Of a stretch of DNA of 64,000 nt, positions 1 through 7,707 are shown one piece after another. Source of the DNA: Chromatium weissei (GTDB lineage: Bacteria; Pseudomonadota; Gammaproteobacteria; Chromatiales; Chromatiaceae); assembly GCF_016583765.1 (NCBI RefSeq), contig NZ_NRRR01000004.1, positions 186,001-250,000 of the forward strand. Reading direction: 5' to 3'. Numbering within the stretch: position 1 is the stretch's first letter; each line of letters begins with the position of its first letter. The notes below the pieces were generated by a model. That model had not been told where the DNA came from. It did not search any database and was given only the letters and a program-made list of their open reading frames with translations. Position numbers and translations under genes: made by a program.

Positions 1-508
1 GCAGGGCTTCGATGTCGAGAAACACCTTGATCTGCACCTCGTAATCGTCTTTGGCATTCAATTTGTCTTGACGCAAAAGTTGAAGATCGTTGATGTCGCC
101 CAGCGCCCGCAACGCGGCATCACGCGTGACAAAACTGCGTCCTTGATGACCGGGCAGTCGATAGACTTCATAGCCATCGGAAAGCGGTTTGTAGCGAATC
201 ACCGTGCGTAACTGCTGATCCAACAACACATTTTCCCATAACCACGCGCTGGTACGCCGCACCTGAACATGCGCCACAATCGTCAAGGGCACACCGTGAT
301 CGAGCGCCTCCAGCGCCGCAGTGCTGAAATGCGCATCAACGGCGGTTTCCAAAAAATACACGCCGTTTTCCAATCGAATCACCGGCTCACGAATGACGAA
401 ATCGTCTTCTGCCCACGCAGGCGCAAAAACCACGCTTGACGACCACAGCGTCAATAACAGACTCAGCGCCAGCGACCACCGCCGTTCAGTTATCGCTTTT
501 GCGCTCAT
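1..508 (-). CDS. DUF4390 domain protein, partial (C-terminus outside window)
   Basis: The reading frame opens with ATG at 506-508 and stays open to the window edge, giving 169 visible residues. The first residues form a typical Sec signal peptide: a basic start (MSAKAITERRW), a Leu-rich core and an Ala-x-Ala cleavage region ending near AWAEDD. The rest, with segments such as VIRLENGVYFLETAVDAHFS and TVIRYKPLSDGYEVYRLPG, resembles DUF4390, a periplasmic or membrane-anchored family of unknown function found next to rsmB in many beta- and gammaproteobacteria. The start overlaps the rsmB stop (TCATGA on the plus strand), so translation is probably coupled. In relatives an NtrY-type histidine kinase often follows, but it would lie outside this window. 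Family assignment is from sequence memory; function is unknown. Confidence 0.75.
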   Translation of the reverse strand, partial: MSAKAITERRWSLALSLLLTLWSSSVVFAPAWAEDDFVIREPVIRLENGVYFLETAVDAHFSTAALEALDHGVPLTIVAHVQVRRTSAWLWENVLLDQQLRTVIRYKPLSDGYEVYRLPGHQGRSFVTRDAALRALGDINDLQLLRQDKLNAKDDYEVQIKVFLDIEAL

Positions 509-1851
509 GAAGCAATGCGCTCCAACAGCGCGTAATAGAATCCATCGCTACCGTTCAGCGTCGGCAACCACTGCCGACCGTGTACCTGCCCTTGTCCGGC
601 AGTCGTCGGCAACGGCAATTCCCGCGCATCGGCAGTGCGAGCGAGAAACGCCGCAATTTGCTGATGATTTTCAGCGGCGAGCAGCGAACAGGTCGCATAC
701 AGCAGCCGTCCACCCGGCATGAGCAGAGGCCAAATCGCATTCAGCATGTGCGCTTGCGTGGCGGCGAGCGCCGGAATATCGCGCTCGCGGCGCAGCCATT
801 TGATGTCGGGATGACGGCGAATCACGCCCGTTCCAGAACAGGGCACATCCAGCAAAATGCGGTCAAACGGCTGGGCACACCAGTCACCAGCGGGCGCGGT
901 CGCATTCGCAACCAACACCTGCGCGGTTAAACCGAGTCGCGTCAGCGTCGTGTGCACCGTCGCCAACCGCGTCGCATCGCTGTCAATAGCGACTAAATTC
1001 AACGCATTATCAGCGCGTTCCAAAATGGCTGCTGTTTTGCCACCGGGCGCAGCGCAGGCATCCAACACGCGCTGACCGGGCTGCGCGTTCAACCACTGCG
1101 CAGCCAATTGCGCTCCGCTGTCTTGCACCGAAACCCAACCTTCCGCAAAGCCAAGCAATTCACGCGTGGAACGTGGCTGTGCCAATTGCACTCCGGCATC
1201 ACTGTGTGGAATGGGTTGCGCGGCAATTTCAGCCGCAGTCAAACGCGCCAAATACTCCGCTGGCGCGATGCGTAATCGATTGATGCGCAACGCCATCGGT
1301 GGACGTGAATTGCTGGCATCAACGAGCTGTTCCCAGTGCGCTGGCCACTCGGTTTGCATTCGCGCCAGCAGCCAATCGGGAAATAACCAACGTGCAGCGG
1401 GTTCCAGTTCAACCTCCGCCAACAACGTCTCGCGCTCGCGCAGAAAGCGCCGCAACAGCGCGTTGACCAATGCGGCGAATGCAGGTTTACCGAGCAGGCG
1501 GCTGGCTTCTACCGTCACCGAGACAGCGGCATGAGTGGCGGTATTCATGGCGATGAGTTGATATAACCCGATCAAAATCAGTGCTTCGACATTCTGGTCG
1601 GAGGGTTTGAGCGGACGATTCAGCAGCCGTTTCAGCACGGCTTCTAAACGCGGCAACAGACGCAATGCGCCATAAACCATTTCCTGCACCAGCGCCTGAT
1701 CGGTAACGGGCAATGCTGAATGCGGTCGAGCGAGCACTCGCGTCAACGATTGCCCTTGTGACCGCACGCGATACAGCGCCTGCGCGGCGGCAACGCGAGC
1801 AACCACGCCAGCGGAAGCGGAGGATAAGGATTGGTGGACAGATTCAACCAA
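505..1851 (-). CDS. rsmB: 16S rRNA (cytosine-967-C5) methyltransferase RsmB
   Basis: RsmB methylates C967 of 16S rRNA using S-adenosylmethionine. The 448-residue length fits the family. The N-terminal NusB-like RNA-binding domain covers about residues 15-140. The Rossmann methyltransferase domain has the SAM motif LDACAAPGGKT at about 263-273. Both catalytic cysteine motifs are present: DVPCSGTG at about 335-342 and YATCS at about 385-389. The start is a TTG that overlaps the last codons of fmt, a typical coupled arrangement in def-fmt-rsmB operons. An internal GTG start a few residues downstream cannot be excluded. The gene overlaps the downstream DUF4390 gene by four bases. Confidence 0.95.
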   Translation of the reverse strand: MVESVHQSLSSASAGVVARVAAAQALYRVRSQGQSLTRVLARPHSALPVTDQALVQEMVYGALRLLPRLEAVLKRLLNRPLKPSDQNVEALILIGLYQLIAMNTATHAAVSVTVEASRLLGKPAFAALVNALLRRFLRERETLLAEVELEPAARWLFPDWLLARMQTEWPAHWEQLVDASNSRPPMALRINRLRIAPAEYLARLTAAEIAAQPIPHSDAGVQLAQPRSTRELLGFAEGWVSVQDSGAQLAAQWLNAQPGQRVLDACAAPGGKTAAILERADNALNLVAIDSDATRLATVHTTLTRLGLTAQVLVANATAPAGDWCAQPFDRILLDVPCSGTGVIRRHPDIKWLRRERDIPALAATQAHMLNAIWPLLMPGGRLLYATCSLLAAENHQQIAAFLARTADARELPLPTTAGQGQVHGRQWLPTLNGSDGFYYALLERIAS

Positions 1852-2815
1852 AACGCACTCCGTTCAAATGCCGAGCGTTGAGGAAATCCACAGCATTCAT
1901 CGGTTTTTTACCGGACGGTTGCAGACGCGTGATGCGCAACACGCCAGCGCCAGTCGCAACGCAAATGCCGGTTTTATCAGCGGAAATCACGCTGCCGGGC
2001 GGAGTTGAAAGGTTGTTAGTTGTCAGTGATTGGGTTTCGGTTTTCGCTTGCCAAATGCGCAACATCGCGCCATCAAGCAGCGTGTGCGCCACCGGCCAAG
2101 GATTAAACGCACGAATTTGCCGTTCAAGCAGCGCGGCTGGTTGCGTCCAATCCATGCGCGCCTCGTCTTTATTCAATTTGTGCGCGTAGGTCGCCAACGC
2201 ATCATTTTGAAATTCCGGCTGGCGCGAACCGTCACACACACTCGGCAGCGCCTCCAACAACGCCAACGCACCGAGCTGCGCCAGTCGATCATGCAAACTG
2301 CCACCCGTTTCATCAGGTTGCAGCGGCGTGACCACGCGGTGATAAACCGGACCCGTGTCCAATCCGGCTTCCATTTTCATAATGCACACGCCGCTTTCAG
2401 CATCGCCCGCCAGCACGGCACGTTGAATCGGTGCGGCTCCGCGCCAGCGTGGCAGCAATGAAGCGTGCACGTTGATGCAGCCCAAGCGCGGCGCGTCCAA
2501 CACCGTCACCGGCAGCAGCAGCCCGTAAGCCACCACAATCATCAAATCTGCTTTCAAATCGTGCAGTTGCGCCACTGCCGTCGCGTCTTTTTTCAAACTT
2601 TCCGGCTGAAATACCGGCAGCGCGTGAGTCTGCGCCAGCAGTTTGACCGGACTCATCTGCAACTTTTGCCCGCGCCCAGCGAGTCGATCCGGCTGGGTGT
2701 ACACGGCGATGAGGTTGAGACCGGCATCAATCAGCGCCGCGAGACAGTGCGCGGCAAACTCCGGCGTTCCGGCAAAAATCATTCGCTGCTCGCGCACCGC
2801 CTTCGCCAGTTTCAC
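1844..2815 (-). CDS. fmt: methionyl-tRNA formyltransferase
   Basis: Fmt formylates the amino group of initiator Met-tRNA using 10-formyltetrahydrofolate, giving fMet-tRNA for initiation. The protein has 323 residues, the normal size. Visible hallmarks are the N-terminal [10 protein letters not shown] strand-loop (about 12-21), the folate/catalytic loop [14 protein letters not shown] (about 117-130) containing the conserved SLLP, and GLDTGPV near residue 151. The C-terminal OB-like tRNA-binding domain follows. The start is a GTG embedded in the stop of def (GTGA overlap), implying coupled translation. An ATG at codon 12 would remove only a short leader. It forms the classic def-fmt-rsmB operon, pairing the formylation enzyme with the deformylase. 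Confidence 0.95.
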   Translation of the reverse strand: MKLAKAVREQRMIFAGTPEFAAHCLAALIDAGLNLIAVYTQPDRLAGRGQKLQMSPVKLLAQTHALPVFQPESLKKDATAVAQLHDLKADLMIVVAYGLLLPVTVLDAPRLGCINVHASLLPRWRGAAPIQRAVLAGDAESGVCIMKMEAGLDTGPVYHRVVTPLQPDETGGSLHDRLAQLGALALLEALPSVCDGSRQPEFQNDALATYAHKLNKDEARMDWTQPAALLERQIRAFNPWPVAHTLLDGAMLRIWQAKTETQSLTTNNLSTPPGSVISADKTGICVATGAGVLRITRLQPSGKKPMNAVDFLNARHLNGVRFG

Positions 2816-3345
2816 AGTGCGCTCCGTCGTGTTGCGGTGGAATCAACGTTCTGCCGTTGATCGCGTTCTAATTTGTGACGAATGCGCTGGCGCTTGAGCA
2901 TCGAAATGTGATCGACAAACAATTTGCCGTTGAGATGGTCGATTTCGTGCTGAATGCAGACTGCGAGCAGTCCATCTGCATCGAGCGTGAACAGTGCGCC
3001 GTTGCGGTCGAGCGCCTGCACCTTGATGCGCTCAGCGCGAGTGACTTTTTCATAAAAGCCGGGCACGGATAAACAGCCTTCTTCGCGCTGCTCAGTGCCT
3101 TCCAGTGCCAAAATTTGCGGGTTAATCAAACACAGGGGGCTGTCGTGTTGTTCGGAAATGTCCATCACCAGCACTTGCAGTGGCACGTTGACCTGAATCG
3201 CTGCCAACCCAATGCCGGGCGCGGCGTACATGGTTTCCAACATGTCATCGACAAGGCGTGCAATTGCGGCATCAACACGCAGCACAGGACGCGCTTTTTG
3301 GCGCAGACGTGAATCGGGAAAAGTCAGAATAGCGAGTTTTGACAT
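2812..3345 (-). CDS. def: peptide deformylase
   Basis: Def removes the N-formyl group from nascent peptides and acts at the ribosome exit. The 177-residue form starting with [11 protein letters not shown] is chosen because this is the conserved N-terminus of the family; an upstream in-frame extension has no family similarity. All three metal/active-site motifs are intact: GIGLAAIQ (44-51), EEGCLSVP (88-95, metal ligand Cys) and HEIDHLNG (133-140, two His ligands and the catalytic Glu). It is first in the operon with fmt and rsmB and is transcribed away from the IscB unit, so its promoter must lie in the shared intergenic space above 3345. Confidence 0.96.
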   Translation of the reverse strand: MSKLAILTFPDSRLRQKARPVLRVDAAIARLVDDMLETMYAAPGIGLAAIQVNVPLQVLVMDISEQHDSPLCLINPQILALEGTEQREEGCLSVPGFYEKVTRAERIKVQALDRNGALFTLDADGLLAVCIQHEIDHLNGKLFVDHISMLKRQRIRHKLERDQRQNVDSTATRRSAL

Positions 3346-3449
3346 TGGCGCGAAGGCGTGGAAATGAAGTGGAAAGAGTGAAAATGGGTGCGTTAGGATC
3401 GATAATTCGCACAGAATAGTACACCACCCTTTGCGCAAACCCGAACCAT

Positions 3450-3662
3450 CACTCAAGATCGTTAACGCAAGGTGCAGGCTCAGTCCTTCGTAGATTCCGT
3501 TGGAAAGGTCAAGAAATGCAACTGTGAACGCCAGCGGTTGCCACTTTCGTCAGGCGTTAAGGCACGAAGTAATTGGGTTATGTGCTTCGCGTGCTCCTGA
3601 CAGGACAAGCCTTTTTAACTTTGCCGAGGCACACATTACCCAGCAATGGAGATTGCTCAGAA
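3450..3662 (+). ncRNA. candidate omega-RNA (HEARO-type) leader of IscB
   Basis: About 210 bases directly before the IscB start hold no gene but several potential helices. TTCC 3495-3498 can pair with GGAA 3502-3505, inside CCTT 3485-3488/AAGG 3505-3508. AACGCC 3527-3532 can pair with GGCGTT 3553-3558. GCAC..GAAG near 3562-3569 can pair with CTTC..GTGC 3585-3594. GCAAT 3643-3647 can pair with ATTGC 3652-3656. The loop segment GGGTTATGTGC (3575-3585) is nearly complementary to GCACACATTACCC (3629-3641), which would make a pseudoknot. IscB proteins use an RNA encoded just 5' of the ORF, with the guide at the RNA's 5' end; the location and size here match. The 5' boundary and the guide cannot be placed by eye. 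Folding is inferred, not computed. Confidence 0.65.
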
Positions 3663-4967
3663 ATGAAATCTAATTTTGTTTTGGTGCTGGATACGAAACG
3701 GCAACCTTTATTGCCATGCCATCCAGCGCGGGCAAGGGAACTGTTAAAAGACGGTAAAGCGGCGGTTTTGCGCCAGTATCCTTTCACTATCATTTTGAAA
3801 CGGACGATCCCAGACGCGAATCCAGAGCTGTGTCAGCTCAAAATTGACCCCGGCAGCAAAACCACTGGGATCGCGTTGGTTCAGGGCAAGCGCGTGATTA
3901 TCGGTGTGGAGATCGCGCATCGCGGCGCGGCAATTCGGAAAAAACTCGCTGACCGCGCCACTCGGCGGCGTCATCGACGCAATCGCCTGCGCTATCGAAA
4001 GCCGAGTTATCGCACTCGGGCGCAGATCAATAACGCCAAATGTACTTATGCACGGAAACGGGAAAAGGGCTGGCTTCCGCCGTCCCTTCAGCATCGTGTC
4101 GAAACTACGCTGACGTGGGTACAACGCTTGATGCGCTCCGCACCAATTGGTGCGATCAGTCTGGAATTGGTGCGCTTTGACACGCAAGTCATACAAAATC
4201 CTGAGATTTCTGGCGTGGAATACCAGCAAAGCGAATTGCGCGGTTTTGAAGTTAAAGAATCTCTGCTCGAAAAATGGGGTCGGAAGTGCGCTTACTGTGG
4301 AGCCAGCAATGTTCCGCTCCAAATCGAGCATATCCAGCCAAAGAGCAGAGGCGGCTCGAATCGTGTGAGCAATCTCACACTGGCTTGCGCGAAGTGCAAT
4401 CAGCGCAAGAGCAACCGCCCGCTCGCAGAGTTTCTCGCCAAAAAGCCGGATTTGCTCAAAACGATTCTGGCGAAGGTTAAAGCGCCGCTGAAAGATGCGA
4501 CTGTCGTCAATGCAACCCGCTGGGCGCTTTATCACGCTTTAGAAAAAACTGGTCTGCCGGTCGAAGTCGCTTCTGGCGGGCAGACTAAATTCAACCGCCA
4601 GCAACTCGGCTGGGACAAAGCGCACTGGTTAGATGCAGCCGCCGTCGGCGAGGTTGGGGCGCTATGGTTGGCGACCGAGAAACCCTTGTCCGTCACTTGC
4701 ACGGGACAAGGCGGACGACAAAAAGGCGTGTGCGACCGCTACGGTCAGCCCAAGCGCAATCAACAAGGCGCAGCGCAGATTCGCCCACTGAAACCAATTC
4801 ACGGCTGGAAAACGGGCGATTTGGCACGGTTTGACAATCAACTTTATCGCGTCACGCCGCGTCAGAACGGCAGTTTTGCGTTATCTGCTCAAGATCAAAA
4901 GCCATTCAATCGCTCGCGTCACCGACTCCAGCGCGTCCAATGTGCCGATGGTTATGACTATGCGTGA
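3663..4967 (+). CDS. iscB: IscB-family RNA-guided HNH/RuvC nuclease
   Basis: IscB proteins are omega-RNA-guided DNA nucleases of IS200/IS605-like elements and relatives of the Cas9 ancestor. With the ATG at 3663 the protein has 434 residues. Domains in order: a PLMP-type N-terminus (QPLLPCHPARARELLKDGKA, about 14-33); RuvC-I KIDPGSKTTGIAL with Asp62; an arginine-rich bridge helix (about 92-119); RuvC-II ISLELVRFD with Glu168; an HNH domain with CAYC (209-212), His223 in IEHIQPKSRGG and CAKC (242-245); RuvC-III HWLDAAAVG with His321 and Asp324; and a C-terminal domain that would contact the target-adjacent motif. All catalytic residues look intact, so I predict an active enzyme. The same frame is open upstream to 3573, but that part overlaps the RNA leader. 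No TnpA transposase is adjacent. It sits between def and the dprA operon. Confidence 0.9.
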   Translation: MKSNFVLVLDTKRQPLLPCHPARARELLKDGKAAVLRQYPFTIILKRTIPDANPELCQLKIDPGSKTTGIALVQGKRVIIGVEIAHRGAAIRKKLADRATRRRHRRNRLRYRKPSYRTRAQINNAKCTYARKREKGWLPPSLQHRVETTLTWVQRLMRSAPIGAISLELVRFDTQVIQNPEISGVEYQQSELRGFEVKESLLEKWGRKCAYCGASNVPLQIEHIQPKSRGGSNRVSNLTLACAKCNQRKSNRPLAEFLAKKPDLLKTILAKVKAPLKDATVVNATRWALYHALEKTGLPVEVASGGQTKFNRQQLGWDKAHWLDAAAVGEVGALWLATEKPLSVTCTGQGGRQKGVCDRYGQPKRNQQGAAQIRPLKPIHGWKTGDLARFDNQLYRVTPRQNGSFALSAQDQKPFNRSRHRLQRVQCADGYDYA

Positions 4968-4986
4968 GCAAATGCCAGCGGTTGCT
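4967..4986. repeat. hairpin with a 15-mer matching the IscB leader
   Basis: Just after the IscB stop, AGCAA (4967-4971) and TTGCT (4982-4986) can form a hairpin. The segment 4971-4985 (AATGCCAGCGGTTGC) matches 3527-3541 in the leader (AACGCCAGCGGTTGC) at 14 of 15 positions. In the leader copy GCAAC 3518-3522 can pair with GTTGC 3537-3541. Copies of the same hairpin on both sides of a transposon-type ORF suggest element-end signals, but this is inference. Confidence 0.45.
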
Positions 4987-5039
4987 AGCAAATATAAACA
5001 AAACAGATACCGTTTCGATTCGTATTCAGGGCTTTTCTC

Positions 5040-5990
5040 ATGTTTCATCGCCTCGTGATGACCACCTGCATGACCAGTCTGCTGCTGGTTTCCATTCCCG
5101 TCGCTGTTGCCATTGAGACAGTCAAACTCAGTCCGCAGATTCGCGCCGAGCCGCTGACGGAGGTCATTCCAACGGTGGCGATTAACACCATTAAGCCTTT
5201 TCTCACTCAACCGCTGGTGACCGACACCGAGCAGTTACAGCACGCGGCTTATGTAGTCGGATTTCCCGATGAACATCTGATTGCCGGCTCCAACGACGAA
5301 ATTTATGTTCGCAAAATCATCGCCAACGCGCCGACGACCTTTCAGATCGTGCGCTCCGGAGAGGCGCTCCGCGATTCCGATACCGGCGAAATTCTCGGTT
5401 ATGAAGCGCAGTTTGTCGCTGATGCCGTGCTCACACACAGCGGCGATCCCGCCAAATTGCGCATTGTTCACGCAGCGCGTGAGGTGGCGATTGGCGACCG
5501 CGTGTTGCCGAGCGATGTCGAAGAAAAACCATTGACCGATTTTGAACGTCACCCCGCGCCAGCAGGCACGAATGGACGCATTCTTTCCGTGTTTAATGGC
5601 GTGTCGCAAATCGGTCAATTTGATGTCGTAGTGCTCAATCGCGGTAAACGCGATCACCTCGCGCTCGGTCACGTCTTCGATGCGTTCATCGGTGGCGACA
5701 GCGAACGCGATCAGGTGCGTGACGGCAGCAGCGATACCAATTGGCGCGGAGAAAGTCCCGCCACCACTGAATTCTGGTACGGGCACGACATGGAGCGATA
5801 CGGCTGGCAGGAAAACGAATGGCCATTGCATCAGCGGTTCGAGCGCAAAAACACGCAATTTATTCGCCCGTTAGAACGCGCTGCCACGCTGATGGTGTTT
5901 CGCACCTTTGAACGCGTGAGCTTTGCGCTGGTGTTGAATGCCGAGCGCGCCTTTCGCGTCGGTGCGCAGATCGCGCCCGCCGCGCCCTGA
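5040..5990 (+). CDS. LysM-family peptidoglycan-associated protein lacking the LysM domain
   Basis: In many gammaproteobacteria a secreted LysM protein of unknown role is encoded directly before dprA. This 316-residue protein matches its C-terminal part: LSPQIRAEPLTEVIPTVAI, then INTIKPFLTQPLV, a YVVGFPDEHLIAGSNDEIYV segment, and the closing TLMVFRTFERVSFALVL. The N-terminus is a signal peptide (core TTCMTSLLLVSIPVAVA) followed at once by this conserved region, so the usual LysM repeat with its GDTLWDIA motif is absent. An upstream in-frame start adding a LysM domain is not available, because the IscB gene ends 73 bases before. Expected location is the periplasm. Lacking LysM it may not bind peptidoglycan. 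It is probably the first gene of a dprA-smg-topA transcription unit. Confidence 0.75.
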   Translation: MFHRLVMTTCMTSLLLVSIPVAVAIETVKLSPQIRAEPLTEVIPTVAINTIKPFLTQPLVTDTEQLQHAAYVVGFPDEHLIAGSNDEIYVRKIIANAPTTFQIVRSGEALRDSDTGEILGYEAQFVADAVLTHSGDPAKLRIVHAAREVAIGDRVLPSDVEEKPLTDFERHPAPAGTNGRILSVFNGVSQIGQFDVVVLNRGKRDHLALGHVFDAFIGGDSERDQVRDGSSDTNWRGESPATTEFWYGHDMERYGWQENEWPLHQRFERKNTQFIRPLERAATLMVFRTFERVSFALVLNAERAFRVGAQIAPAAP

Positions 5991-5999
5991 TTTGTTGCA

Positions 6000-7133
6000 A
6001 TGACACCACAGTTATCGACTGAATCGTTGGCTGCGTGGCTGGCGCTGGTCAATGCGCCCGGTATCGGTCCGCGCACCGTCGCCAAATTGATTGCGCAGTT
6101 TGGCGAGCCGCTGGTGATTCAAAATGCTTCGGTGGCGCAACTTGCTGCCGTTGGTCTCAAAACCGACAGCATTACGGCGCTCAAACAATCGAATGCCGCA
6201 CTGCTCGCAACGGTGCTGAATTGGTTGCAGCAGCCTGAAACCAATGTCATCACCCTGACCGATGCGCGTTATCCCCCGCAATTAGCTGATCTTCACGATG
6301 CGCCGCCGCTGCTGTATGTGCGCGGCGATGTTCGCCTGCTCGCCGAACCGCAAATTGCCATCGTCGGCAGTCGCAATCCCACACCGAGCGGCATTGAAAT
6401 CACTCAAGAATTCGCCCGGCAACTGGTCGGTTATGGGCTGGTGATTACCAGCGGGCTGGCGCAGGGCATTGATGGCGCAGCGCATCTCGGCGCATTGGAA
6501 ACTGGACGCACCATCGCCGTGTTTGGCACGGGTTTAGATCGTGTGTATCCCGCCGCGCATCGGGCGCTGGCGCGGCAAATTGCAGAAAATGGCGCATTGG
6601 TCAGCGAATTTGCGCCGGGCTGTGAACCGCTGGCGCAGAACTTTCCACGGCGTAACCGTTTGATTAGCGGTTTAAGTTTGGGCGTATTGGTCACGGAAGC
6701 GGCGTTAAAAAGCGGTTCGCTGATTACTGCGCGCACCGCACTCGAGCAGGGACGCGAGGTGTTTGCTGTGCCGGGATCGATTCGCAATCCGCTGGCGCGA
6801 GGCTGTCATGCACTGCTGCGCGATGGCGCAAAACTGGTGGAATCGGCTGCCGATATTCTCAGTGAATTAGCGCCGCTGCTGCGGGTGGCATTAACCGCAA
6901 ACGCCGCATCGACCGCGCCGCATGAAATGCCGCACGATGAATTACTAACGCTCGATACCGAGTCGCGGGCAGTGCTGAAAGCGATGGGATTTGATTCGGT
7001 TGCGCCCGATGAATTGATTGAGCGCAGCGGTTTTTCAGCGCAACAGGTCACATCCATCCTGTTAGTCTTGGAATTAAGCGGTCATGTATCATCAGTTCCG
7101 GGCGGTCGTTACAGTCGCATTCGTGGACGCTAA
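6000..7133 (+). CDS. dprA: DNA-processing protein DprA
   Basis: DprA binds incoming single-stranded DNA during natural transformation and loads RecA. The 377-residue protein has an N-terminal helix-hairpin-helix/SAM-like region (VNAPGIGPRTVAKLI, about 17-31). The Rossmann DprA core follows, with VGSRNPTPSG, TSGLAQGIDGAAHLGAL, FGTGLDRVYP and the conserved FPRRNRLISGLSLGVLVTEA stretch. A C-terminal winged-helix (DML1-like) domain includes SGFSAQQVTSILLVLELSG. It starts nine bases after the preceding stop and lies upstream of smg and topA, a conserved order. The organism may be transformable, but no other competence genes are in this window. Confidence 0.95.
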   Translation: MTPQLSTESLAAWLALVNAPGIGPRTVAKLIAQFGEPLVIQNASVAQLAAVGLKTDSITALKQSNAALLATVLNWLQQPETNVITLTDARYPPQLADLHDAPPLLYVRGDVRLLAEPQIAIVGSRNPTPSGIEITQEFARQLVGYGLVITSGLAQGIDGAAHLGALETGRTIAVFGTGLDRVYPAAHRALARQIAENGALVSEFAPGCEPLAQNFPRRNRLISGLSLGVLVTEAALKSGSLITARTALEQGREVFAVPGSIRNPLARGCHALLRDGAKLVESAADILSELAPLLRVALTANAASTAPHEMPHDELLTLDTESRAVLKAMGFDSVAPDELIERSGFSAQQVTSILLVLELSGHVSSVPGGRYSRIRGR

Positions 7134-7193
7134 CGGCCATTGTTTTGATGCAGGAATTGCAACGCTAAATTCAACGCAACCTCAGGATTGAGA

Positions 7194-7670
7194 ATGAGAA
7201 TGGACGAAAATATGGTCGATGTGTTGATCTACCTGTATGAGAACTATATGGACGGCGAGAATCAACCGCCTACCGATCAAGGTGAGCTGGAGGCCGAATT
7301 GGCACAAGCAGGTTTTAGTAAGGTTGAAATTGATAAAGCATTGCAATGGCTGGATGATTTAGCAATTAGCGCCGATGCGTCAGCAGATAATCACAGCGCC
7401 GGATCAATGCGTATTTACACCGCTGATGAATGCGCCAAAATTGATGTCGACGCACAGGGTTTATTGCTGTCACTGGAGCACAATGCAATTCTTGATTCAG
7501 CCAGCCGTGAATTAGCGATTGATCGCCTATTGGCAATTGATCATCCGGCAGTATTAGAGGAAGTGCGTTGGGTCGTTTTGCTGGTATTGATGAATCGTCC
7601 GGGACGCGAAGATGCGTTTACCCAGATGGAAGAAATGCTTTACAACGTGCGCCCAGCATATTTGCACTAA
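7194..7670 (+). CDS. smg: Smg family protein (DUF494)
   Basis: Smg proteins (DUF494) are small acidic cytoplasmic proteins found between dprA and topA in many gammaproteobacteria. Their biochemical role is not established. The core ENMVDVLIYLYENYMDGE is the family's N-terminal signature, and the C-terminal segment with LEEVRWVVLLVLMNRPGREDAF is also typical. I chose the ATG at 7194 because an AGGA sits at 7184-7187, six bases away; a TTG at 7188 and an ATG at 7200 are also in frame. The resulting length is 158 residues, the usual size. Composition is rich in Asp and Glu. Confidence 0.9.
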   Translation: MRMDENMVDVLIYLYENYMDGENQPPTDQGELEAELAQAGFSKVEIDKALQWLDDLAISADASADNHSAGSMRIYTADECAKIDVDAQGLLLSLEHNAILDSASRELAIDRLLAIDHPAVLEEVRWVVLLVLMNRPGREDAFTQMEEMLYNVRPAYLH

Positions 7671-7707
7671 ACCACTGAAAAATAGCATTTTCCAATTAGA
7701 AACCGCC

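Noticed and set aside
3573..3662. 30-residue N-terminal extension of IscB
   Set aside because: The segment lies in the structured leader and lacks similarity; ATG 3663 gives the family N-terminus.
3744..4535. 263-residue open frame antisense to IscB
   Set aside because: It mirrors the conserved IscB domains and has no recognisable family, signal or ribosome site.
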